Assembly (NCBI GenBank): GCA_050700495.1
Contig: JBOHHF010000204.1
Location: 1-9,042, forward strand
Direction of reading: 5' to 3'
Source of the DNA: GCA-003244245 sp050700495
GTDB taxonomy: Bacteria; Actinomycetota; Actinomycetes; Mycobacteriales; Pseudonocardiaceae
DNA length: 9,042 nucleotides
The position numbers and the translations under genes were made by a program. Shown here in pieces: positions 1 to 5,948 of the stretch. The notes below the pieces were generated by a model. That model was not told the DNA's origin and made no database searches. It saw only the letters and a program-made list of their open reading frames with translations. Each line of letters begins with the position of its first letter. The stretch's first letter is position 1.

Positions 1-34
1 GCCACCCTGCCCACACCCACCTCCAAGGTCCACC

Positions 35-100
35 CCGCATTCAGCGGGCTGAGCGGGGTAATCAGGCACTCTATAACCCCGCTCAGCCCGCTGAATGCGG
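35..100. terminator. Perfect 25-bp inverted repeat (long hairpin) after the DUF501 gene
   Basis: The arms at 35-59 and 76-100 are perfect reverse complements, 25 bases each, around a 16-base AT-richer loop (60-75). The hairpin begins 18 bases after the stop codon of the minus-strand DUF501 gene, where a transcription terminator is expected for the eno-ftsB-DUF501 unit. Neither strand has a T-tract after the stem. Actinobacterial intrinsic terminators often lack one, so a symmetric, possibly bidirectional terminator is the simplest reading. The stem is longer than usual and perfectly paired, so a mobile palindromic repeat cannot be excluded. What lies to the left is outside the window. Confidence 0.6.
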
Positions 101-118
101 AATAGCTGGAGAGGCGCG

Positions 119-610
119 TCAGGCGCAGGGGCCGGGGGTCCACCAGGTGCCGCACTGGGCGAGGACCTCGTCGCCGAAGGGGTTCAGGCCGGGGCCGCGG
201 GCCAGTGCATGCGCGACGTGGACATGCAGGCACTTGACCCGCTCCGGCATCCCACCGGCACTGACCCGGGTCCCGAGCGGTTCCACCGCGTCTCGCTCAG
301 CCAGGTAGGACTCGTGCGCGACCCGGTAAGCCGCCGCGAGCGACGGATCCACAGCGAGCCGATCGGTCATCTCCTGCATCGCGCCGCCGGCCTCGATCCG
401 ACCGATCAACCCGGCCAACCTGCGACAGGTCAGGTAGTAGAGGGTGGGGAACGGGGTGCCGTCGTCAAGCCAGGGGTGGGTCTGTACGACGCTGGGCAGC
501 CCGCAGGGGCAGCGGTGCGCGACAGCCAGGAGGGCACGCGGCGGGCGACCCAGCTGCGCGGCGACGGCTTCCCAGTCACCGGGAGCCACCGATGGACGAA
601 CGTCATCCAC
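119..610 (-). CDS. DUF501 family protein (Rv1025-like)
   Basis: This 163-residue protein has the hallmarks of the actinobacterial DUF501 family: a CPCG motif (residues 34-37), a TPFPTLYYLTC block (52-62), GGMPERVKCLHVHVAHALA (119-137) and NPFGDE (143-148). The conserved Cys and His residues suggest metal binding or a structural role, but no biochemical function is known to me. The GTG start at 610 overlaps the ftsB stop by 8 bases, indicating translational coupling. A longer frame reaching 673 would sit inside ftsB and adds sequence that is not family-like. The order eno-ftsB-DUF501 is the same as in mycobacteria, where an exopolyphosphatase gene follows; here a strong hairpin follows instead, and no ppx sequence is visible in the 34 bases beyond it. 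Confidence 0.9.
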   Translation of the reverse strand: MDDVRPSVAPGDWEAVAAQLGRPPRALLAVAHRCPCGLPSVVQTHPWLDDGTPFPTLYYLTCRRLAGLIGRIEAGGAMQEMTDRLAVDPSLAAAYRVAHESYLAERDAVEPLGTRVSAGGMPERVKCLHVHVAHALARGPGLNPFGDEVLAQCGTWWTPGPCA

Positions 611-1058
611 CTTTGATCGACTTCCAGAGCTCGGTGTACCACAGCACCCCGGGCACCGCAGCATTGCCAGCACCAGCGGAACCGGTGGCGGTCAGACCTG
701 CGGGCAGCTGCACCACGTACGGCGCCTCCCCCGGCCGCACGTAGCGCAGCCGCTCGCGAGCCTGCGCCTCCACGTGCTGCGGATCCGCGAGCAGGGCACG
801 GCGCCGCTCCAGCTCCGCGACTTTGCCCGCCAAGACTTGCTGCTGCTCGTACACCGCCGCGAGCTCCGCGCGTTGGCCCAGGTAGTTGCGCAACGGCACC
901 GCGACACTCAGGGCCAGCGCGCAGACCACCGCGGCGAGCATCGCGGCCCGGCGGGCGGAGGTGATGCCCATGAAGTGGGCGATCCGCATTCCTAGCGGAT
1001 GGGTCGCCACCGAGCCTCCGAGCAGGCCGCTGCGTCTGGTCCGCCCGGGATCACCCAT
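603..1058 (-). CDS. ftsB: FtsB/DivIC septum formation initiator
   Basis: This is a 151-residue bitopic membrane protein of the divisome FtsB/DivIC family. It has a basic cytoplasmic N-terminus (residues 1-38), one membrane segment (about 38-56), and then a periplasmic coiled coil (about 57-91) rich in Glu, Arg, Gln and Leu. The family motif RERLRYVRPGE follows at 101-111. FtsB-type proteins bind FtsL and FtsQ and help activate septal peptidoglycan synthesis. The ATG at 1058 is preferred because a GGGAAG ribosome site (1065-1070) lies 6 bases upstream; an in-frame GTG one codon earlier (1061) would be only 3 bases from it. The gene starts 31 bases after the eno stop and its end overlaps the DUF501 start, so it is probably co-transcribed with both. 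The N-terminal extension is longer than in E. coli FtsB, as is common in actinobacteria. Confidence 0.9.
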   Translation of the reverse strand: MGDPGRTRRSGLLGGSVATHPLGMRIAHFMGITSARRAAMLAAVVCALALSVAVPLRNYLGQRAELAAVYEQQQVLAGKVAELERRRALLADPQHVEAQARERLRYVRPGEAPYVVQLPAGLTATGSAGAGNAAVPGVLWYTELWKSIKGG

Positions 1059-1064
1059 CACAGG

Positions 1065-1070
1065 CTTCCC
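1065..1070 (-). promoter_or_regulatory. Ribosome binding site of ftsB
   Basis: On the minus strand GGGAAG lies 6 bases before the ATG at 1058 and 3 bases before the GTG at 1061. This spacing decides in favour of the ATG. The site falls inside a possible five-codon open frame (1075-1058) whose TGA overlaps the ftsB ATG. Confidence 0.55.
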
Positions 1071-1095
1071 GTCATATCAAGCCGTCATATCAAGC
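1070..1095. repeat. 13-bp perfect tandem duplication across the eno stop codon
   Basis: The 13-base unit CGTCATATCAAGC (plus strand) occurs at 1070-1082 and again directly at 1083-1095. Copy two contains the last codon and TGA stop of eno; copy one is in the eno-ftsB gap. Each copy carries TGAtATG on the minus strand, so short restart frames (1088-1077 and 1075-1058) exist between the genes. It looks like a recent slippage duplication. Any effect on eno-ftsB coupling is speculative. Confidence 0.9.
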
Positions 1096-2382
1096 GGGGC
1101 CCTGCGGAGCGAACCGGGCGAACGCCAGGTCCCCGGCGTAGCGGGCCGCGTCCCCGAGGGCCTCCTCGATGCGCAGCAGTTGGTTGTACTTCGCGACCCG
1201 CTCCGACCGGGCAGGGGCGCCGGTCTTGATCTGCCCGCAGCCGATCGCCACCGCAAGATCGGCGATCGTGGTGTCCTCGGTCTCGCCGGAACGGTGACTC
1301 ATCATGCAGCGGTACCCGCTGGACTGGGCGAGTGTCACCGCATCCAAAGTCTCCGACAGCGTGCCGATCTGGTTGACCTTCACCAGCAGCGCGTTGGCCA
1401 CCCGGCGGGTGATGCCTTCCTCCAGCCGTTCCGGGTTGGTCACGAACAGATCATCACCGACGATCTGCACCCGATCCCCGATCTCGGCGGTGAGCCGCGT
1501 CCAGCCGTCCCAATCGTCCTCCGCGAGCGGATCCTCGATGGACACCAGGGGGTAGGCGTCGAGCAGTTCGGTGTAGAAGACGGCCATCTGCTCGGCACTG
1601 CGAGCCTTCTTTTCGAAGGTGTAGGCGCCGTCGGCGAAGAACTCGGTAGCGGCCACGTCCAGCGCGAGCACGATGTCCCGGCCCAATGTGTAACCGGCCT
1701 TGTCCACCGCCGAAGCGATCAGGTCCAGCGCGTCGGCGGTGGTCGGGAGGTCAGGGGCGAAACCGCCCTCATCACCGAGTCCGGTGGGCAGCCCGCTGGA
1801 CTTGAGTACCGACTTCAGCGCGTGGTAGGTCTCGGTGCCCCAGCGCAGCGCCTCACGAAACGAGTCCGCACCGATCGGGGCGATCATGAACTCCTGGACG
1901 TCGACGCCGGTGTCGGCATGGGCTCCGCCGTTGAGGATGTTCAGCATCGGCACCGGCAGTACATGCGCGTTCGGGCCGCCGACGTAGCGGAACAGCTCCA
2001 GCCCGCTGGATTCGGCGGCCGCCTTGGCGACTGCCAGTGAGACCCCGAGGGTCGCATTGGCCCCCAGCCGGGCCTTGTTCGGCGTGCCGTCCAGGTCGAC
2101 CAGCTTCTGGTCCACCACCCGCTGCTCGATCGCCTCGATGCCGGCCAGCTCAGGCCCGATCTCGTCCAGCACGGCCGCAACCGCGCGCTCAACGCCTTTG
2201 CCGAGGTAACGCTGCGGATCACCGTCGCGCAGCTCCACCGCCTCGTGCTCACCGGTGGACGCGCCGGAAGGTACCGCGGCGCGGGCCAACGTGCCGTCAT
2301 CGAGTGCGACCTCGACCTCGACAGTGGGGTTCCCGCGCGAGTCCAGGATCTCGCGGGCTCCGACCTGTTCGATGACGGCCAC
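1090..2382 (-). CDS. eno: Enolase (phosphopyruvate hydratase)
   Basis: Enolase interconverts 2-phosphoglycerate and phosphoenolpyruvate in glycolysis and gluconeogenesis, in the cytosol, with Mg2+. The 430-residue protein is full length for the family. The N-terminal ILDSRGNPTVEVEV block is at 12-25 and the substrate loop SGASTGE at 39-45. Catalytic-site Glu residues are in QEFMI (E164) and DEGGFAP (E205); metal ligands are D242, E283 in SIEDP and D310 in VGDD. The enolase signature LLVKVNQIGTLSET is at 332-345 with the catalytic base K335, followed by SHRSGETED (362-370) and K386. The GTG start at 2382 is supported by AAGGAG 7 bases upstream and by the family's usual N-terminus; the open frame continues to 2538 but that part is not enolase. 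It heads the eno-ftsB-DUF501 unit. Confidence 0.98.
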   Translation of the reverse strand: MAVIEQVGAREILDSRGNPTVEVEVALDDGTLARAAVPSGASTGEHEAVELRDGDPQRYLGKGVERAVAAVLDEIGPELAGIEAIEQRVVDQKLVDLDGTPNKARLGANATLGVSLAVAKAAAESSGLELFRYVGGPNAHVLPVPMLNILNGGAHADTGVDVQEFMIAPIGADSFREALRWGTETYHALKSVLKSSGLPTGLGDEGGFAPDLPTTADALDLIASAVDKAGYTLGRDIVLALDVAATEFFADGAYTFEKKARSAEQMAVFYTELLDAYPLVSIEDPLAEDDWDGWTRLTAEIGDRVQIVGDDLFVTNPERLEEGITRRVANALLVKVNQIGTLSETLDAVTLAQSSGYRCMMSHRSGETEDTTIADLAVAIGCGQIKTGAPARSERVAKYNQLLRIEEALGDAARYAGDLAFARFAPQGPA

Positions 2383-2536
2383 GGATGCGCTCCTTGTCGG
2401 CTGCTGGGGATGGTGGACGATGACCCGGGGGCAAGACCAGCCTAACCGCGGCACGGCGCAGTCTGGCGGAGGCGCGCGCCGGTGATCGAATGGAGGCTCG
2501 TGCAACAGCACGTCACCGCGTACCGTAGGTGCGGTC
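2383..2536. promoter_or_regulatory. Divergent intergenic region between eno and the TPR gene
   Basis: These 154 bases should hold the promoters of both divergent genes. For eno the best -10 candidate on the minus strand is TAGGCT at 2444-2439, a form common in actinobacterial housekeeping promoters; no good -35 is seen. On plus, TACCGT at 2521-2526 just before the TPR gene is a weak -10-like hexamer, again without a clear -35. A small inverted repeat, CGTGC-aaca-GCACG, lies at 2499-2512. Apart from the eno ribosome site nothing here is strong. Confidence 0.3.
2390..2395 (-). promoter_or_regulatory. Shine-Dalgarno sequence of eno
   Basis: AAGGAG on the minus strand lies 7 bases upstream of the GTG at 2382. 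It fixes the start and rules out the longer frame that extends upstream to 2538. Confidence 0.85.
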
Positions 2537-2926
2537 ATGAATGCTGCCGACCGCCCCGCTGACGTCGTCGAGCAGTTCCGGCTCGCTGAGTCGCTGGTCT
2601 CCGAACGGCGTCCCCTGGAAGCTCTCCGGGAGCTGCGGCCGGTCTTGGATGCAGCGCCGGACGCGCCGAGCGTGCAGCTATTGGCCGGCCGCGCCTACCT
2701 GCAGTCCGCCCAGCTGCACCGCGCCGAGGAGGCGTTCCTCCGGGTACTCGAGCACAACCCTTCCGACCACTACGCGCGCTTCGCGCTGGGCCGCACGTTG
2801 CAGCGGCAGAGCCGGCTGGAAGAAGCGCGCGCACAGCTCGCGATGGCAGCCGCGATGAACCCGACACCGGACTACCAGGAAGCACTTAACGAGGTGCGGA
2901 TGCGGCTGGCCGCCCGTGACGCCTGA
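2537..2926 (+). CDS. Small tetratricopeptide-repeat (TPR) protein
   Basis: This 129-residue soluble protein is built of about three TPR units: roughly residues 11-43, 45-77 and 79-112. Conserved TPR positions are visible, such as AGRAYLQSAQLHRAEEAFLR in the second unit and ALGRTLQRQSRLEEA in the third, with Pro at the unit ends (LEHNP, AAMNP). There is no signal peptide or membrane segment, so it is expected to be a cytosolic protein-binding scaffold; the partner is unknown. The ATG at 2537 follows only a weak AGGTG ribosome-site-like sequence. It is the only plus-strand gene, divergent from eno and convergent with the transglycosylase gene, and it separates two genes that are neighbours in mycobacteria. 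Confidence 0.85.
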   Translation: MNAADRPADVVEQFRLAESLVSERRPLEALRELRPVLDAAPDAPSVQLLAGRAYLQSAQLHRAEEAFLRVLEHNPSDHYARFALGRTLQRQSRLEEARAQLAMAAAMNPTPDYQEALNEVRMRLAARDA

Positions 2927-2931
2927 TCCGT

Positions 2932-2952
2932 GACCGTCTGAGACGGCCGGTC
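2932..2952. terminator. Possible bidirectional terminator between convergent genes
   Basis: The 34-base gap between the TPR stop (2926) and the transglycosylase stop (2961) contains CCGTC-tga-GACGG (2934-2946), flanked by GACC/GGTC (2932-2935 and 2949-2952), which cannot all pair at once. The location between convergent genes fits a terminator. The stem is short and there is no T-tract. Confidence 0.35.
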
Positions 2953-2960
2953 GCGGTGCC

Positions 2961-3893
2961 TCAGGACACGTCCTTGGCATTGCGGGCGTAGCCCTGCGAG
3001 AAGCCGTAGACTTGTTGCGCGTATTCGACAGAGTTGTTGTAGGAGAGGATGGCCCGGAGCCAGTCATCACCGGACCCTAGGTTCCGGTTGTCCGCGCACA
3101 GGTACTGGGCCGCGGCCAGCGCGGAGTCGTCAATGTTCTGCGGGTCGCTGATCCCGTCGAGGTTTCCGTCTGCACGCCACCCCGCCCAAGTGGACGGGAT
3201 GAACTGAAAGGGCCCGACGGCGCGATCCCAGACCGGGTCGGCGTCGAGCAGACCGCCGTCGGTGTCCGCGATGGCCCTGACGCCGGGTGCGCCATTCAAC
3301 GGTATTCCGATGATCGGCGCCGACGGCCGACCGTCGGGTTGGAGGTCGCGACCCTGGAAGTTACCGTGTTTGGACTCGACGGCTGCGATGCCGGCCAGAG
3401 TCACCCACGTGAGGCGGCAGGTGGGACGGGTAGCGGCCATCACGGCATGCGCGTTCGCGTAGGCCTGCAACGCCCGCTGTGGGATAATGGTGACGCGAGA
3501 CAGCCGGTTGGCCCAGTCGGCGAAAGCCAACTGCGGAGTTCCTGGCGGGGGCGCCTGGGACGGGATCTGCACCGGGATCGTGACGGTGGCCTTGCCGGGA
3601 GGCTGCCCAACCGGCTGAACCGGGCCTTGGGCAATAGGTGCAGCGGCAGGCTCCGGAACGTCGGGAAGTGCCGCAGGCGCGGCCATGGCCGCCGGCACGG
3701 GTGCGGCGAGACCTCGATCAGGCAGCGGGGCAGCTACTGAACTAAGGCCTGTCACGATCAGACCAGCACAGGCCAGCGCACCACCGGACAACATCCCACG
3801 CAACAGGTAGTGCGATGCCCGGGACAGCCCCCACCGAGATCCCTTAGTGGCGGGTTCCCCGGTTCGCGCACCGGCACGTTCGTCGCCGCTCAT
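2961..3893 (-). CDS. lpqU: MltB-like lytic transglycosylase, LpqU-like
   Basis: This predicted exported enzyme would cleave peptidoglycan glycan strands by lytic transglycosylation. In 310 residues it has a cytoplasmic N-terminus, one hydrophobic signal/anchor segment (about 35-56), and a Pro/Ala-rich linker (about 57-122). The SLT_2 (MltB-type) domain then runs to the end. The expected catalytic Glu is E173 in AGIAAVESKHGNF; GPFQFIPSTW (227-236), DGISDPQNIDDSALAAAQYLC (246-266) and YNNS (285-288) are family landmarks. C159 and C266 may form a disulfide. Position next to mazG and eno matches M. tuberculosis LpqU (Rv1022), but the only N-terminal Cys (C42) lies within the hydrophobic stretch and lacks a good lipobox, so it may not be a lipoprotein. 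The ATG at 3893 is chosen over a GTG at 3920, which lacks a ribosome site. Confidence 0.87.
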   Translation of the reverse strand: MSGDERAGARTGEPATKGSRWGLSRASHYLLRGMLSGGALACAGLIVTGLSSVAAPLPDRGLAAPVPAAMAAPAALPDVPEPAAAPIAQGPVQPVGQPPGKATVTIPVQIPSQAPPPGTPQLAFADWANRLSRVTIIPQRALQAYANAHAVMAATRPTCRLTWVTLAGIAAVESKHGNFQGRDLQPDGRPSAPIIGIPLNGAPGVRAIADTDGGLLDADPVWDRAVGPFQFIPSTWAGWRADGNLDGISDPQNIDDSALAAAQYLCADNRNLGSGDDWLRAILSYNNSVEYAQQVYGFSQGYARNAKDVS

Positions 3894-3933
3894 ACGACAT
3901 CTCAACGACGGGTCGAGCACCGGGATACGGCGC

Positions 3934-3960
3934 GTAACAACGATGTCACGGGTGACGTCA
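3934..3960. promoter_or_regulatory. GTAAC/GTCAC repeat cluster upstream of the transglycosylase
   Basis: In the 87-bp gap upstream of the transglycosylase gene the plus strand reads GTAAC (3934-3938), six bases, GTCAC (3945-3949), two bases, and the inverted GTGAC (3952-3956), ending in the palindrome TGACGTCA (3953-3960). Direct GTnAC repeats about 11 bp apart resemble sites described for the actinobacterial response regulator MtrA, which controls cell-wall hydrolase genes. This is a resemblance only; no firm promoter hexamers were identified. Confidence 0.35.
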
Positions 3961-3980
3961 GGCAGGGACGCAGGATCGGG

Positions 3981-4925
3981 CTAGCCCGGCCAGTGCTCCC
4001 GCCACTGCTGCGGAGTCAGGCTGCCGACGTCGAGCCCGGCGGCCCGCGCGGAACGTTCGGCGGCGCGCACGTCGTCGGCGAAGCGTAGGGCGACGCAACG
4101 CAGCGCGGCCTCGGGATCCTCGCCGACCAGCTTCGCCCCGGCGGACAGCGCGAACAGCGACCCACCTGTGCCGCTACCAGCTCCGGGCAGCAGGTCCTCA
4201 GGTAATGCGGCCCTTGCGGCCCGCGACGCGAGCTTGGCTGCCAGGGCCACCGCCGGCTGGGCCAGCGCCACCCCGTCGACACTCGACTCGCGCCGCTTCT
4301 CGGTGCGCTTGAGTTGCTCCCATCGGATCTCCTGGTCGGCCGCGGTGTGCACCTCTTCGCTACCGGCGAACACGTGTGGGTGCCTGCCGACGAGCTTGGT
4401 CACCAACTCGGTCGCCACCACGTCGATGTCGAAACCCTGCGGATCTTCCTGCGCGACCCGAGCGTGAAAGAGCACCTGCAGCAGCACGTCGCCGAGCTCC
4501 TCCCGCAGCGCATCGGTGTCACCGTCCTCCAGAGCCTGGTACAGCTCGTAGGTCTCTTCGATCAGGTAAGTCATCAATGAGCTGTGGGTTTGCTCGGCGT
4601 CCCACGGGCAGCCACCCGGAGAACGCAACCGGTCCATCACCACGACCGCATCCAGCAATGCAGCTCCTGGCGGTTCGGGGGTAGCCAGCACAGTGGCACC
4701 GGCGGCCACCCAGCGGGCCGCTATGCCAGTGCCGAGATCCCACGTCAGCAACAGTCCTTGCATGGCGTCGCCGACGGGACTCGCCCCACACTGCCGCGCC
4801 AGCTCGGCCGGTACGTCGGTGTCGGCGTGCAGGGCTGCCCCATCCTGCAGTAGCCGAGCCACCGTAACCGGAAGAACCGCGCCAAGCCGGTGGGACAGCG
4901 CAACGACGATCCTTGCGGGAGTCAC
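3981..4925 (-). CDS. mazG: MazG nucleoside triphosphate pyrophosphohydrolase
   Basis: MazG hydrolyses (d)NTPs to monophosphates and pyrophosphate; in mycobacteria it helps remove oxidised nucleotides. The 314-residue protein has the actinobacterial layout: an N-terminal region (about 1-95) without MazG motifs, one intact all-alpha MazG domain (about 97-205), and a C-terminal part resembling a degraded second domain. Visible motifs are RLRSPGGCPWDAEQTHSSL (99-117), the metal-binding EExxE (E123, E124, E127) with its partner ExxD (E143, D146), and GRHPHVFAG (180-188). The GTG at 4925 overlaps the stop of the upstream lipoprotein gene (GTGA), giving a coupled pair; the frame continues to 5177 inside that gene but is not coding there. 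Its length is close to that of M. tuberculosis MazG. Confidence 0.95.
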   Translation of the reverse strand: MTPARIVVALSHRLGAVLPVTVARLLQDGAALHADTDVPAELARQCGASPVGDAMQGLLLTWDLGTGIAARWVAAGATVLATPEPPGAALLDAVVVMDRLRSPGGCPWDAEQTHSSLMTYLIEETYELYQALEDGDTDALREELGDVLLQVLFHARVAQEDPQGFDIDVVATELVTKLVGRHPHVFAGSEEVHTAADQEIRWEQLKRTEKRRESSVDGVALAQPAVALAAKLASRAARAALPEDLLPGAGSGTGGSLFALSAGAKLVGEDPEAALRCVALRFADDVRAAERSARAAGLDVGSLTPQQWREHWPG

Positions 4926-5890
4926 ACTCGGGCGGCGGCGCGTAACGGCGCGAGGAAACCACCGGTCTCGTTCTCGTTGGCGACCGCTTGCACGCTCACC
5001 GGATCCCATATGCCGTAACGAGGGGTCAGGCGCACGCCCACCTCCTGGCCCACCTGGGCCAACTGGCGCAAGCCGATGGCTTCGAGCACGGCAGGGTCGA
5101 TCTGATCGAGTACGGGCGCGTTGTCGGATGGCTGGATGCCGCGGTCGGTACGGTTCTTGATCACCATGATCAACCACGGCTTGGTGTCGGTGAGCTGGAA
5201 GGCCACCACTGTGCCCTCGGCGACGCCGAACGCGGGAGTGGTAGCGAAGATCGGGTCGTCCGCAGCCACGATCCGCTTGCCGATCACGGCGTCCTTCCCG
5301 GCCCGGACGTCGGCGTCGATCAGCTGTCGAGCCCGCTTGGGCCCGGCCTGGGCGAGCTCTTCCACGCGGGCCTTCGCAGCGGTTCGGGTATCGGCCGTGG
5401 TGTAGTCCACGGTGACCGCACCGGTGCGCAGGGCGCGCCGGCCGAGCTGGGCCATGAGCAGCTTGTCAACAGCCCGCTGCCGGTAGGTGTCGGCATCGAA
5501 GACGGTCCCCTTGGAAGCGGCCGCGGCTCCACCGACTCCGCCGATCAGCCGGTCGACCTGGGCCTGGTCGACGGTCAGGCCCGCCCGACGCGCGGCGATC
5601 GCCGTCAACTCGTGCCTGATCTGCACGGTGACGATCTTGCGCGACAGGTCGTCGAGCTGGTGCTCAGCTATCAGCTGGGCCCGGGTCTGCACACCCTCCT
5701 TGACCAGCACCGTGGTGAGCTGGCTCTGCACCTGCTTCAGCGAGATCTCGGTTCCGTTGACGAACGCGGCGGCACCGACCTGGCTGGGACCCGAGCCGCA
5801 GCCGATCAGCAGCGTCCCGACCAGGGCACCGACGATGGCCCGGACAGCGACATAGCGCACGGCGCCGACGGCACGCAGGACGCTTCGCAC
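4922..5890 (-). CDS. Lipoprotein with SurA-type N-terminal domain
   Basis: This 322-residue protein has a basic n-region, a hydrophobic stretch and the lipobox LIGC, with lipidation expected at C31. The mature start runs into AAAFVNGTEISLKQVQSQL, typical of SurA_N/trigger-factor-like chaperone domains, followed by helices with RQRAVDKLLMAQLGRRAL. No parvulin PPIase motif could be recognised in the C-terminal half, so it is more likely a surface-anchored chaperone than an isomerase. The client is unknown; exported cell-wall proteins are plausible. The GTG start at 5890 has AGAAGG 7 bases upstream. Its stop overlaps the mazG start by 4 bases. It lies 43 bases after the EspG stop, so it may belong to the upstream operon. 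Confidence 0.85.
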   Translation of the reverse strand: MRSVLRAVGAVRYVAVRAIVGALVGTLLIGCGSGPSQVGAAAFVNGTEISLKQVQSQLTTVLVKEGVQTRAQLIAEHQLDDLSRKIVTVQIRHELTAIAARRAGLTVDQAQVDRLIGGVGGAAAASKGTVFDADTYRQRAVDKLLMAQLGRRALRTGAVTVDYTTADTRTAAKARVEELAQAGPKRARQLIDADVRAGKDAVIGKRIVAADDPIFATTPAFGVAEGTVVAFQLTDTKPWLIMVIKNRTDRGIQPSDNAPVLDQIDPAVLEAIGLRQLAQVGQEVGVRLTPRYGIWDPVSVQAVANENETGGFLAPLRAAARV

Positions 5891-5897
5891 GGCGCTA

Positions 5898-5903
5898 CCT
5901 TCT
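5898..5903 (-). promoter_or_regulatory. Ribosome binding site of the SurA-type lipoprotein gene
   Basis: AGAAGG on the minus strand lies 7 bases before the GTG at 5890. It supports this start, which also gives a signal peptide of ordinary length ending at the lipobox Cys 31. Confidence 0.6.
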
Positions 5904-5922
5904 CACGCCGCCCGGGTCAGCG

Positions 5923-5948
5923 CGGTTGCAGGGCTACGGTTGCAGGGC
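5923..5948. repeat. 12-bp direct repeat across the espG-family stop codon
   Basis: CGGTTGCAGGGC (plus strand) occurs at 5923-5934 and 5937-5948, a 14-bp period. The right-hand copy encodes the last three residues (Leu-Gln-Pro) of the EspG-family protein; the stop codon (5936-5934) lies between and partly within the copies. It looks like a short slippage duplication of the gene end. Confidence 0.85.

Noticed and set aside
1..118. tRNA or other structured RNA at the left end
   Set aside because: The only structure is the simple 25-bp hairpin; no cloverleaf or anticodon arm can be formed.
886..2040. Long plus-strand open frame (384 codons) opposite ftsB and eno
   Set aside because: It lies antisense to two clear genes, has no recognisable family features, and is the expected GC-rich shadow frame.
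2383..2538. N-terminal extension of enolase up to 2538
   Set aside because: The added 52 residues are not enolase-like, whereas the GTG at 2382 has a strong AAGGAG and gives the normal N-terminus.
3761..3776. Lipobox in the transglycosylase (C42)
   Set aside because: The sequence before Cys is A-L-A with strongly hydrophobic residues continuing after it, so a signal anchor fits better than a lipoprotein signal.
4926..5177. N-terminal extension of MazG
   Set aside because: It overlaps the SurA-type gene in another frame; the GTGA overlap at 4925 is the natural start.
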